A stretch of 64,000 nt of DNA from Ettlia oleoabundans (lineage: Eukaryota; Chlorophyta; Chlorophyceae; Chlamydomonadales): contig JAAMXP010001575.1 of the NCBI GenBank assembly GCA_019693395.1, positions 5,109-69,108 of the forward strand. Direction: 5' to 3'. Position 1 is the stretch's first letter, and every line of letters starts with the position of its first letter. This document shows, in pieces, positions 21,935 through 34,014 of the stretch. The notes beneath the pieces are model-generated. The model was not told where the DNA came from, searched no databases, and saw only the letters and a program-made list of their open reading frames with translations. Made by a program: the position numbers and the translations under genes.

Positions 21935-24900
21935 TCAGGCAGTTGCCTGCGCCTTTTGGTCCGCAAACTTGACCACGAGCCGCTTACTGTTGCCCACTTG
22001 TCGACCGTTGAAGGCGTTGATGGCAGCAAGGGCCTGCGTTTGTTTATTGGGGAGCAGCGCAACATTAATGGGTGCACAAAAAGCTGGCCAAAATATCTAG
22101 AAAGCAGCTAAGGAATGAGACCATTTGGGCATGAAACTTAAAGAAAAATTTCCTGTGGGAATATTAATGTGAATCCCTGTGGGAATAATGTAGGCACATG
22201 CATAGCATCCAATCGAGCAGCAAGCCAACCACTACCACCACGTAATATTTGCCGACTTCTCAGCACAGGCTGGTCTTTACCAGCCAGCCAGGCACTCAAT
22301 CAGCCACCTGTTCCCCTTTTTACCTGCTGGCGAGTGGCAAAGGTGAGGAAGGCACAGCCCTTGGAGCGCCCTTGTGAGCGCAGGATGGCCAGCTCCAAAA
22401 TGTCGCCTATAGGGGCAAACAGCGGCCACAGATCCTGCTCCATGGCCTGCAGGTGCTGGCAAGCCGCATGGGGCACAAAGCCAAGGTCAATCAAGGAGGC
22501 TTTGAACACTGTGATATGTGGGATGCAGGTCAAGAAGAGAACAGATGGCACGGTGCTTGTGCAACAGCACCCCTGCACAGGAGCAAGCCCATGCACAGCC
22601 AAGGGAAGAGGGGGGCTTGCCAGGGCTTTGCCATGGCAGTTCAGCGCAACAGTGTCGCACTCCATCAGCTGCCCCACCCACCTCGAAGGGTATCTGCCCA
22701 ATGAACAGCTTGTGCTGGTAGGCAGTTGGGTCGCTCACGCCACGGCCCAGCTTGATGGCGCCAAAGCGTGCATTAGGAGGGCCTGGCGGGCTGCCGTTGC
22801 TGCCTTGTGCCTGTGCGTGTGCCGCTGCCATCATCATTGCCGCGCTGCTCATCATGTGGATGTCACCGTTGCTGCCCATTAGCCCGGTGGGCATGCCAGG
22901 CAGCGGAATGCCCGCCTGCTGCGTGGTTGGGGGGATGCAAAGCTCAAGTCATTAAGCTGTACGTCAATCTACAGTGTGATTGATTTGTTGGGTTGTGGCT
23001 CATTCAAAGACAAAGACAAAGACAAAGAGGAGTACCCAAAGGTTGTCAGTCCATGGACAGTTTCTACTCAGCAACCCCCTCTATGCCTGTGCCATGCCTG
23101 CGCACATCCTGGTAGCCACCGCCACACCTGCAGCTGCAGCTCACCTGCATGGCTTGCAAGTTGCCCATGCTGCCTGAGCTGGGAAGTCCGTGGTGCAGCC
23201 CGCCACCCACCATCCCATGCTCGCCACCGATGCCCAAATTGGAGGGCATGCTGGTGTTCAGTGGCGCCAGGCTGGCGGGACCGTCTGCAAGAACCAGGGC
23301 CAAGCAGGAGAAGCCCGGTCATTTGCAAGTGGAAGGTACACAGGACAGCCAGTAGCTGCTCTGCCACTACACGACCCCCCGTCCTGAGTGCACTGCTGTA
23401 AGTCAGACAGCACCGCCCATATTCAGGATTCCTCTGCCATGTGTCGCTCACTCAATGCCAAAAGCCAGCCACCCACCGCTCTCAGATGACAGCAAATTTT
23501 CGCTTGAGCCGCCATCGTGGGAGCCCAGCCCATGAGGCTTGCTGCCGGTCAGGCCACTGGGAAGGCCCATGCTGAGGGCAGCATGGTTGAGGCCGTTGGC
23601 CTGCAGCAGGCCACTCATCGCGCCGAGGCCACCCATGCCTGCAAGCAAAGATGCCACGGCGACTGTGTCACAAATTTAGGGTGGCCCCGCAAGACGTCAT
23701 GCTCCTGCTGCTTCGCTCGCTGCGTTAAGGCACCAACGGTGGCACAGCAAGCAGGTCCCCAGGCCCAGCCAGGGAGCCATGCCTGGCATTCCCTGGCATT
23801 CCCTTACCTGGCATTCCCATCGGGCCCATGCCTGGCAGCCCCATGTCGCTGTATGGGTGTGGGTGGCCGCCCAGCAGGGAGGGATGCGCACCAAAGCCAG
23901 GCATTCCACCCAGCATGCCCAGGCCCTGGAGCAACAGGCAGCAGGCAACAAGGGCATCCTTGGCAAATGTGGTGGTCAGGTGACCTGGGGACTCGCAGTA
24001 AGGCGTGTGCAAGCCCCCGTGCGGGAGCAACGTGGGACATTGGCTAGAGGGCAGAATCATTTTCCAGTGCATGTCGGGTGCCAGGTTCAATTGCGCACAC
24101 AGGCCTCCTCATGACTCACCCGTTTCTGCAGCACACCCGTATCGCTCTTCTTAGCATCAGCAAACTTGACAACCAGTGGGTGGTCAGACCCCGGCATGGT
24201 GGTCTTGTCGTGCAGCGCCTCAATGGCCGCCTCACACGCCGCCCAGGATGTGTACTGCACAAACGCGCAACCTGCAGGTGGCAGCAATTCCCGGGAGGAG
24301 AGGGCGGAGCCCAAGTTGAGGACCAGGGACTCGCAAGGGCAAGTCTGTGATTGCGCACCAACCCATCTACTGTAGTGCTGCAGAAATCACACAAGAGCTG
24401 AGAGGTAACCTGTGACATACCCAGAAACATCCATAGGCTCATAGTAGGAACAGCACATTGTCTGGTTCTCAGCTGACAAATGCGATTGGACTGCTTGAGC
24501 CCTAAAACAGTCAGTCGGCCACCTAGCTACCCACCTGCATGCACGCCCTTGCTTTTCAGGATGTTAACCGACTCAACCTCGCCATACGGCGCAAACACAG
24601 ACAGGATGTCGGCCTCCACTGTGGTCTTGGGAATCTGCGGGTGGGTGGAGGACGGATGGCAGGTCGTAGGGCTGCGCGGGACAAAAAGCTGACAAACCTG
24701 TGCACAAGTGTGAGCATCACGCAGCAAGGCAGCCACAGCCAGCACTGATCCCGCTGCCTATTGCTCCAAAAACCATTGCATCATCAGTTTTATGGCTGGC
24801 ATATCTGGCCTGCCGACGTGCCCTAGCGCGCTGACCAGCTGCAAGCGGCGCATGGAGCCCCATCTCGCCGTACCTGGCCAACAAAAAGCTTGCGCGGCGC

Positions 24901-25745
24901 GATGGCCGTCTCACTCATGGAATTGCCGTTTGTGCGCCTTGGGTTGGCAAAGTGGCAGACCAGCGGGCGGCCCTTGCCGTCTTCTAGAGGGCTGGTCCCG
25001 TTCACACTCTGCATAGCACGCTCTGCTTCCGCCCAGCGCTTGAATTGGACCTGCAATAAGGTGACAGGGCAGAGACAATGCAGGTCACAAATGATGATCC
25101 TGCTGGCTTCGCAAAACCCTGCCGTTTACCATTGAAACACTGAAACGCATCACGAAACAGAAAGCTCACAGAGGAAATGAAATGCAGTAGTTCACCAAAG
25201 TTGTGCCGTCAAACTGGTCGTTGGAGACCACATGGTGCAAACTCAGGAAAGCAGCAGCGGCTACCAACCATGCAGCAGCCGCGGCTCTTGTTGTCTGGCC
25301 CTCGCACAAGGCTAACTTTCTCGATCTCGCCATAATTCGCAAATATGGGCACGAGATCCTCCTCGGTGCAGGTGGTGGGGATCTGGCCCACAAATAGGCG
25401 CGGCACGCCTGCATTCAGGAAACGTGGGTGCAGGCCCCAAGTAAGCAGCAGTGCAGCTGGCAAATGCCCTAACAACAATATTGCGACTTCAGTGATGACC
25501 CAATGATTTTCTTGGCTGCCATTGGGCGAGAGACTACGGAAGGTGCTGGTGCGGCGCTGCCGAGCCAGCCACCCCAACGGCAGCAGCAGCCCACGCCCAG
25601 CTGGGCGACACCAGGCACTCCTGCCGAGGTCCACACCCTACCACAGATGCGTCATTGGCACGAAAGAACCACCGGAGAATCCCTGCCCCGTGCGCCCGAT
25701 CACCAACGCACCAGCTACAGCGGCCGGCTCTTGCGCGCTTTGCAT
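21935..25745 (-). CDS. CELF/Bruno-like RNA-binding protein with three RRMs
   Basis: Predicted mRNA-binding regulator of splicing, stability or translation. Exons 25673-25745, 25269-25408, 24874-25050, 24535-24634, 24120-24271, 23808-23925, 23477-23638, 23145-23284, 22682-22918, 22324-22446, 21935-22033; all in phase, about 506 residues. RRM1 (about 27-105) starts [17 protein letters not shown] with RNP1 SRGCCMVQF; RRM2 (about 124-206) starts [18 protein letters not shown] with [13 protein letters not shown]3 (about 423-500) starts [11 protein letters not shown] with [18 protein letters not shown] 215-residue Met/Gly/Pro-rich linker separates RRM2 from RRM3, the classic CELF layout. The circadian RNA-binding factor CHLAMY1 of Chlamydomonas has a three-RRM C3 subunit of this family, so orthology is plausible but not shown. 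The first exon is the least certain: the frame stays open upstream to 25973. The gene is head-to-head with DGP3. Confidence 0.9.
23005..23028. repeat. (CAAAGA)4 hexanucleotide repeat
   Basis: Four perfect units in the CELF-like intron 22919-23144. Confidence 0.9.
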
Positions 25746-26134
25746 AGTGGCGCTGACCGCGGGCGCCCGCGTTCGTGTGCTGGAATAATCAATCGCGATG
25801 TACTGGCGATTGGACCTCGGCAATAGAGGTGGTGTGCCCCGACCAGGCGCAGGGGCGCTGACACAAGCTGGTGAGGTTCTTGCTCCACAGGCACCCAATA
25901 GTATCCAATCAGCACCAGGGCGGTAAGACGACACGAAGGCTAGGGCGGGCCTTGCACCTGTTATCTCAGCCATTGTGCACAGTACACCTTGTCTGTACCT
26001 CCGTACTTCTGGTTGTTCCTTGAAGTGCTTGCATGCATCTGCTTACCAAGCATTTGACCACTCCTCTAGGCATACCTTATAATTCACCCCAGCGTGGAAC
26101 GCAGACCACCCGTAAACACTTATAGCATTTTTTG
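25746..26134. promoter_or_regulatory. Head-to-head interval between CELF-like gene and DGP3
   Basis: 389 bases between divergent starts. The left part stays open in the CELF frame to 25973 and may be 5' UTR or extra N-terminal coding. The right 150 bases are more AT-rich, with TATAATTCACC at about 26078 and CTTATAGCATTTTTTGATG leading into the DGP3 start. Confidence 0.45.
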
Positions 26135-28176
26135 ATGCAAACAGCTGCTTGGCGACTCAGGGGAGCGCCGTGTTCAGACAGGTCAAAATTCTGTGTGGCT
26201 GCTCTCGCCGCCCAGCAGAATGGACGGCCACCAGCCAAGACCACAGGCAGGCGACGGGGCAAGGCGCTGCTGAACGATGTGGCCCTGAAGGCCGGAGAGA
26301 AGGGCGATGAGCTGCTGGAACAGATAGCCAACGACCTGCGCAGCGGGGTGGAGGTGCGCCGCCGCTGCCAGCCGTCCCGCCTGTTGAACAGCAGCAGCTG
26401 CACTCGACTGCTGCTGACCCAAACATTAGATGATCACCTAACACATCGTAAAGATCATGAGTGTGTGAGGGGCGTGTGCGCACCCTGCAGCCTAGTTGTT
26501 GCTCCACGATTTTCCTGCCTGTACTGGCGGCCGCGGCTGGCTCCCAGCTCCCACCTGTTGTCTGTTGCGGTGCCGCAGGCGGTTAACATGGTTCAATGGT
26601 ACCCAGGCCACATAGCCAAAGCTGAGCGAAACCTGAGGGAGCAGCTCAAAGCGGTTGACATTGTGCTGGAGGTGAGGGATGGGCGCATCCCGATGAGCAC
26701 GCGTCATCCGCACATCCCCGACTGGATTGGCAGCAAGCCGCGTGTGCTCCTGATCAACCGCAAGGACATGGTGGCAGAAGAGGATCGTGCTGCTTGGACA
26801 CGCTTCTTTGCAAAGCGGGGCCACATCGTGACCTGGACCAACGGGAACATGGGCGACGGAGTTGGCAAGGTGCGCAAGCTTCAAATTCCAATGCGCATTT
26901 AGTGGGTTTACCTGTTCTTCTCCCTGAAGCATGTTGGATTTCTCGAGGAATATCCGATTGTCAACGTATAACACGTATTCACCAGGTCAGATGCGCCCTG
27001 TTTAGAATGCCGGCTGTGCGTTTGCCGCGTTCTTGAGCGGAATGCCCCCATGCTACCTATAATGTCAACAGCCCATGCAGGTCATCCCCATTGGCCACGA
27101 CATCCACAGCAATTGAGGTGCCACGCCCCCTATCATCTGCAGGTTATGGAAAAGGCAGCAGCTGTGGGCGCTAAGCTTAATGCCAAGCGCCAGGCGCGAG
27201 GCCTGCGTCCCCGCCCCGTGCGTGCTGTGGTTATCGGCTTCCCAAATGTCGGCAAGTCGGCGCTGATCAACCGCCTGCTGGGCCGCCGGGTAGCGGACAG
27301 CGCCCCCAAGCCAGGTGTGACACGCTCACTGCGCTGGGCGCGCATTGGCGGCGACATTGACCTGCTGGATGCGCCTGGTATCATTCCCATGTCCTTCAAG
27401 GACCAGGTGGCAGCGCAGGTGCGGGCTGGTGCTGTGCAAGTGGGTGGAGCTATCAGTTGCCATTGACAGGCAGTGGCAGGGAGAGCCAGCAATCTAGCTT
27501 GGGCCGGGGCTGTGCGGTGGCTACAGGGAGCACGATTTCGGCTTTGAGGCAAGTAGAAGGTAGGGGACAGGCTCTGTGAGCTAGCTGTTCCCCGGGCCTG
27601 GATCCCTTTCTTGTGATCGACCCTACTACAGCATGCTCAGTGAGCCACAATGCTCGTCCCCTTTTGGTATTCAGCGCCTGGCCATGTGCAACGACATTGG
27701 AGAGGCAGCATACGTTAACTCACTGGTTGCAGCAGCTTTCCTGGATACACTGCGGCAGCTGCCCAACGCAGCAGAAATGGAGCGGCGAATTGGCGAGCGG
27801 TACAAGCTGCAGCTGGGAGGTAACAGGACACGTCAGGATCTTGCAGTTGTGGCCCAAACATTGCAAGTAGCATATTGTATGCCTGCAATTTGCCTACTGC
27901 TGGCGTGATTCCCATACAGGTTGGCCATCTTTTGTCCCACTTGCCCGTCCATCACTCCGCCTTCCCTTCTGCCTCCTTTGAAGTTAAGTTTCGTTGCCCG
28001 TCCGTCCCGTTGCAGACTTCCAGTCTGAAGAGTATGTGCATGCGCTGGGCGACCGCATGTTCAACGCAGAGCCGGAGCGTGCAGGGCAACGTATACTCAA
28101 GGACTTCCGCACCCTGGCATTAGGCCCCATATGCCTGGAGCTACCGCAGCAGTACGAGCATGTCAAGGAAGTATGA
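26135..28176 (+). CDS. DGP3: Circularly permuted GTPase, YlqF/RbgA type (DGP3-like), organellar ribosome assembly
   Basis: YlqF/RbgA GTPases act late in large ribosomal subunit assembly; plant DGP3 forms are plastid proteins and MTG1 is mitochondrial. Exons 26135-26353, 26579-26869, 27143-27418, 27675-27819 and 28016-28176, all in phase; 363 residues. The permuted motif order is visible: G4 as NRKD at about 133, then G1 GFPNVGKSALIN (about 202-213) and G3 DAPG (about 245). Other landmarks are NMVQWYPGHIAKAERNL and LEVRDGRIPMSTRHP, typical of the family. The N-terminus (Arg/Ala-rich, no acid until residue 16) suits organelle import. The C-terminal helical domain ends RILKDFRTLALG. Plastid rather than mitochondrial targeting is an inference. 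The gene is tail-to-tail with ZIP4. Confidence 0.93.
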
Positions 28177-28410
28177 GGATGGCACAAGCGGCGCTGTCAA
28201 TGGTACACACTTCCTGCCAGTGTTGGGTGCAGCTGCGGTTCACCGTGTATGATGTGCGTATTTCACAGGCGCAGTTTTCAGCATTTGTACAATTTACTCT
28301 TCCATTACCTGCTCAGCACTGTTTTTAACCAACTCAATCCTGCCGTTGATACAAACTGTTCATCTTGCTGCCTTACCAGCTATAAATAGCAATCAGCAGT
28401 GTTCCCCGGC

Positions 28411-28415
28411 TGTAA
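28411..28415 (+). promoter_or_regulatory. TGTAA poly(A) signal of DGP3
   Basis: TGTAA 235 bases behind the DGP3 stop, about 50 bases short of the opposing signal of ZIP4. Confidence 0.6.
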
Positions 28416-28463
28416 TCATTTGAAGGGCGCACCTGCCTTTTTACGATTGATTGAAGTAGGACA

Positions 28464-28468
28464 TTACA
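28464..28468 (-). promoter_or_regulatory. TGTAA poly(A) signal of the ZIP4 homologue
   Basis: Minus-strand TGTAA (TTACA on plus), 45 bases behind the stop at 28513. Confidence 0.6.
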
Positions 28469-28512
28469 AGCATTGACTTTAGAATGGTGAGTGGGACAGC
28501 CACTCGGCAATG

Positions 28513-31500
28513 CTAGTGCCCTGGAACGTCGCCAGGCAGGCTGTCGCCAAGACTTAGTGCATTCATATCATCCTGACTTGCCGGCTGCTGTTGAGGCTCT
28601 GGGTGTCCCTGCTGCTTGACTGCCAGCTGCTGGCCGGCGGGAGCTGGTACATGGCGGCCTGTTGGTGCTTGCAGCGTGCGTCGCTTTGACGGCCCACTGA
28701 TGGCATGGCCAAGTGCGCGCTTTTGCGCAGCCAGCATGGCCGTCAGCCAGCCGCTCCTGGATGCAGCGCCTTCTTTATCGCTGTCCTCTGACAAGCTGTC
28801 CTCTCCATCCGCACAAAGTGAAGCTGATGCTGGAGTGGGCGGTACAGCCTGAGTTCGAGCAAGGGCCGCTGCTGGTTCTGCGTGGGCATCGACCATGCTG
28901 GCTGGCAACGCTCTGGCTGGCAAAACGGGGGCAGCCATTAGCAGCTGATTGGTCTGCATCACGTGCTCTGTCGCTGCTGTGGTCTGTGCAGTCAGCACGC
29001 CATCACCTGTCTCGTGGCGAACCGCGAGCGAGGCGGACACTGTGCTGCAGCCCTTGGGCCCCAGCATGTCTTCATCAGCAGGTGGCTGCACTGACACAGA
29101 TGGCAAATGAGATGTCTCTGCCACGTTCAGGTGTGCCTGCACCGGCAACTGAACTGCTGGCTTCGCAGCTGCACTGCGTGAGGCAGAGAGTATGGGCGGT
29201 GGCGTGCTCGAGTGCGATGCAAGATGCACACCAGGCGTGCCGCCAGCAGCAGGCCCCCCTTGGTCAGCCATGATGTCATCGGGAGGGCGCAAGCCTGCTG
29301 CTGACATCGCGGCCTCCATGCGGCGCAGCTGGTTGGAGGCAGCTGCACCGCCTGCATCCTGCAGCTGCATGGCTGCACTCAGCAATCCCCTGGCAGGTGC
29401 GCTGCCACTGACCGACTGGGCCAGCTTGGTGCCCGCATTCCAGGAGTGCACTGCCAGCCACTGCAAAGGCAGGAGATGCCAGGAAATGCAGCTGTAGCCA
29501 ACTAGGGCAAGGCAGCCACACAGGCAGGTGAATACTTTGATCCGCAGCAAACACGTGCGCAAGGAATCGTAATTTCCTCCTCTGCAATTCACCTGTGCAC
29601 ACTGCAGCCAGGCGTCGCAGCGACTCTCCAGAGGAATGGCGGCCAGAATTTGTTGGCAGCGCACGATCACACCAACATGAACCTCGGCAGATACCGACAG
29701 CTGGCTGAGGATGGTGGGCATTAGTGCCATGGATAGCAGGGTGCCATCTGCCGAGATGCTATCCAGGAGCAGCTGCGCCGTGGCATCCTGCACCACTGTG
29801 CTGTGTTGGTTGCCAACACTGCTCAAAATGCTGTTGCGCATTGCGGCCGTCAAGCTCGCAGCATGCGGCTGAAGCCTGCTCAAGCACTGTAGCAAAGCTG
29901 CGCCATCGCCCTGGCGTGCTGCAGTATCCAGGGAGAGGCAATGGTGCAGCAGGTGCAGCTGCAGGTGCTGTTCCACATCAAGGCAGGACATATGCTGTGC
30001 CAATCGGGCCTGAAGCTTGGTTGCAAGTGCCAGCTTTTGCCCGCTGCAGATGCAACATGGAGAAAAGGAAGTAAGAGGTGCATATACAGCACCTGCTGTG
30101 AGCTGCCCCATGCTGATGATCGTTAAATGCTAAGAATGGTTTAGCATAATGGCAACCACACGCAACACGTTGAAGTTGCATGTTTGCTACCATGCTGACT
30201 CAGGCAGCGGCCATCTTACAGTCATCTGCTGCAATGCCCCACCTTTCAGGCTCTTTCCTGTGCAGATCAAGCAGGGCTTGGACAGCCAGCATCAGGACGT
30301 GTGCTTGCTGTGCCAAGCCGGTGGCCTGTATCTGCAGGTGCTTGTCCACGAGAGGCATCAGCTGGAACGTGGCTGTTGCCAGAGCCACAGCATGCTCGTG
30401 CGCACCGAAGTGCTGGGCCGCCAGCAGCTGGTTGTAAGCCAGAGCGCATATGGCCTGCATGATGCTGGTCTGCATTCACAGCAAACGACTGGTTGACTAT
30501 GATGACCCTTTTCAAATTCCAGCAAGCGAATGTCATAAGCAGGTTTATGTTGACCGCAATGCGCAAGACGAGCTGTTGGTATGCCCACCTTGTCACCGCC
30601 TTGCCCCACAAAGCGGTCCCAACCCAGCAGTTTAAGCCGCCGAGCCACCAGCTTTACCGCTGCTACAAGCTCGCCATAAAGAATTGCCGCACTGCCATCT
30701 ACTGGCAGCTCTGTCACACCATCTAACGCTGGAGAAACAGTTTTAAGGCAGCTGTCTATAGCCTGCTGCAGGCCCAACAGCAGCTCTGCCTCCTGACCAG
30801 TTGGCAGCAGGCTGGTGGGCGTTTCAGACTTGATGAGCAGCTGCACTGCAGTGCTGAGTGCTTCCTTGTACACTGCTGGGTGGTGAGCCTTTGCAGCAGC
30901 CTGACACATGGTAGGGATGAGGGATGGATGGAAGTCGGGACACGATGCAAGGCTGCGGATAGTTGTCGCTGCCTGCAGGCATAGGGCCACGAGGTCATGC
31001 CGTGCAAGCAGTGGCCTTGCATCACAGGCTACTTGTATCAAATGCATCAGCTGTCGCACCTTGGCAGCATTGCATGTGAGAGCGTGACGATAGGAACTTT
31101 TGCAAATACCATGCAGAACACGCCACCCTTGCTCCCTGCTTCTCACCTGTGACGCATCGGCTGTATAGGCAAGAGCCTGCAGGCGTGACAGTTGTGTCAG
31201 GCTGCTGGGCTGCTGCTCATGCCGGGCTGCTATGTCCAAATATTCCGCCGCGCGCTGGTGCATGCCCAGCCGGCGATGGCATGTTGCCAGTGCGCGTGCA
31301 TTTTTTGCACGAGCCTCCGGCTGGGCAAATTGCAGGGCAGCGCTGAAGAGCTCCTTGGCAGCGGAGGTGCTGCCCGCCTCAAGGCAGTGTGCTGCGCGGT
31401 GGAATAGCAGACTGTGCACCTGCGCCAGCACTCCAGCATCGCGGTGCAGCGAAGCCGACACATCTTCCGCACTGAGCGCCTGCAGCACGAGCCTCTGGCA

Positions 31501-33469
31501 AAGCTCACCACCCTGCAGGGATCAGGGAGCCAGGCGCAAGCTTGTGTGGGATGTCTGTTCACGTGCCAACAGAGGTAATGTTCCCTCTCCGCAATGCTTG
31601 CAAGACTGCACTGCTCTGACCGTGCATGCAACAACTCAACATGGATGCTCTAGCAATGAGCCAGCCACCCAGACCGGGGGGTCAGCATACGGCCTCACTT
31701 GCCTGCTCTTGCGCCAGAAGCGCCTGCACCAGATGGAGCAGGGGTGTAGGCGGGGATGCCGCGGCAGCTTTCCACACAAACGAGCTGACTGCTGACTGAA
31801 AGCTGGGTAGAGTAGTGTCGTTGATGGACCTGAGCGCTAACCGTAGGCCTGCCAGAAAGGTGGCTGCCGCATCAGCAGCAGCCACGCCAGGATCTCCCGG
31901 CAGGTTGGGCTGTTGCATCATCATCATGAGGAAACGCAGGGCTTCAGGCGCGCGCCCTGCTGCCACTGTAGCTTCCACAAACAGCAGCTGCATGTCGCGC
32001 TCTGCTGCTGCCGCCCCCGGAACCTCCGCTTCCAAAGCATCCAGCACCTTGCAGGCCAGAGTGGCATCTCCACTGGCCAGGTGCGCTTTGCACAACAGTG
32101 TAAGCACCTGCAGGGCGGCAGCCTTACGGTAGGTCACGCCTGCAAGCACAGCTGTCGGTTTAGGATGCTAGGGGAGCACTGAGAGTGGACACCCTCTCAC
32201 CTGTTTTCTTGCAATTTTCAGGTTGGTCAGATGGGGACTGCCGTTCTCTACTACCTGCTGCAGGGCTTCGCTGGTCAGTTGCTGATAGCTGCTGGAGAGT
32301 AGTGCGGCAGCCAGGCTGCACATGGGGCCGCCCTTGGCAAGCATCTGCTCAGCCTGCTCCACTTGCAGCTCAGCCACCGCAGTGGCACAGCATGCTGCTG
32401 CATCTGGACCAACTGCTTGATGCCGGGTCAGCTGCACTGCCCTGCTCAGGAGGTTGTTTGCCAGAGCCTGAACCACAGGGGTAAGAGTTGGGGTGTGGAT
32501 TGTACGGAAAACTCTAATGGGTGCTGGGCATCAACGAACTACCAACTGTGAACATTCATTACTCAGCACCAGAATCAGCTAGGTTTGCAGCACTGCCATT
32601 GCACCATGCCACATTGATCAGCCAACTCCTTGAAATATAAAGCGGGTACTGGGCGTGCCTCCGCACCTGCTGTTTGTTGTCGGTGGCTGATTTGGCTCCT
32701 TCTAGATACAGGCTGCACAGTGCTACAACATAGGCCTCCTTGCGCTCCAGCCCAATGTCCTCTCTGGCAACCAGTGCCTCAAGCTGCTGCGAGTAGCGCA
32801 TAGCCCGCTCCACGCACCACTTCGCCTTCTCCCGCTGCCCCGCTGCCGCCCAACTCCGGGCAGCACCACTAAAGTATGATACGTATCGTGCACAATCCTG
32901 CGTGGCGTCACTGTCGCCATCGACCACAGCAAACAAATCACTTCCCATGCGGTCCAATGCTGCGCTGACAGCCGCTGCGGTGGCGCCACCTGCGCCAGAC
33001 AGCGCTTGAAGGCTGGCTCCCTGCAAGGCATGTTTGGGTGCGCACACCACCCATGTGTTCATTTGTGCAGCATGACCTTGCCTCCTAGCTATGCCCACAT
33101 TAAGACTTGACTGACCCAGAGCGAGGAGGCGAGGTCGAACAGCTGGCGTTCTTCAGTATCCGCCAGCCGGGTGCATGGGCCTAGCATGGCCTGGAGGGCA
33201 AAGCACAACGAGGCTAGGGATTCGCTCTGTGTTTGCAGCATATCGCTGCCTGCATCCTGCCAGTTCTCCAACACTGTGTTGGCGATGGTGCTGGCATGAG
33301 CCACCAGCGTGTCTGTCCCTACTGCAACCTGGCGACCAGGCCGACCGGTCACGGCGGCTGCCGCTGTTGTGCCGAGCAAGGCCGGACCCCGCAGCTCTGA
33401 GTGCTCGGTTTCGGCGGATACGGTGAAGCCTCCCAGTGCAAGCACCAGGGATTGCGCTGGGTCAGCCAT
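28513..33469 (-). CDS. ZIP4: ZIP4/SPO22/TEX11-like TPR protein, meiotic crossover factor
   Basis: ZIP4/SPO22 (animal TEX11) is a TPR scaffold of the ZMM group, needed for class I crossovers. Exons 33116-33469 (ATG at 33469), 32667-33020, 32201-32467, 31703-32107, 31147-31512, 30589-31059, 30243-30469, 29593-30043 and 28513-29460; in phase, about 1280 residues. Repeated helix pairs with TPR-like A/G-A spacing run throughout. The block around residues 470-560, with LLFHRAAHCLEAGSTSAAKE, then CHRRLGMHQRAAEYLDIA, resembles the family core (paired helices, cysteine/arginine after NRA-like positions). WLAVHSWNAGTKLA at about 966 matches the conserved W..WN.G site near the C-terminal end of ZIP4. 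The last 250 residues are disordered. Starts of the 32107 and 31059 exons have in-phase alternatives (32122 and 31050). The intron after 31703 must use a GC donor. Identification rests on motif pattern, so moderate certainty. Confidence 0.75.
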
Positions 33470-34014
33470 TGCCCCAGTTTAATGGCAGGCGAAAGGTCCC
33501 TGTCACGTATCGCTGGCTTGAACTGGAAATCTCAATGCACGCATGTTACAGGCGCGAGGGCGAAACGCGGACTACTGCGACGATTGTCCGAGAGTTCCAC
33601 TAGCTAATGCTCTGCAGGTGGGTACAGCGCACAAAGCGTGGGCACAGCCTCTGTTGGCAGTCAACGGAATCGCTGCTGGCATTTCTCCTTGCACTCTTGG
33701 ACCCTGCAGTGTGCACCTCTCCATGCCTCACTCCAGGGAAGCTATGCGCACAGGCTACCATTCGTGTGTGCTGCAACCACAACGTCCAGGCACAGGTGGG
33801 TTGAACGTTGGCTGTGCTAGCAGATTCACAGTCCCAGACAGCTGCGCGACAGCTGTTTACTGTTACCTCACGGCATAACACTCCTTGCTAAATCCACAAG
33901 GTTGCTGGCTTGCTGATGGCAACTGTACGCTTGCACCACCAATGAGGACAAATAGCACTTTTAGGCCTCCCCTGCAGCCAGGTCAAATATGCATTCTGTG
34001 GGATAGCCAAAAAG
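33470..34014. other. Interval upstream of ZIP4, downstream of orphan gene; no gene seen
   Basis: About 545 bases between two minus-strand genes. It should hold the ZIP4 promoter and the 3' UTR of the next gene. A minus-strand TGTAA (33546-33550) is the only candidate poly(A) signal. Confidence 0.5.
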
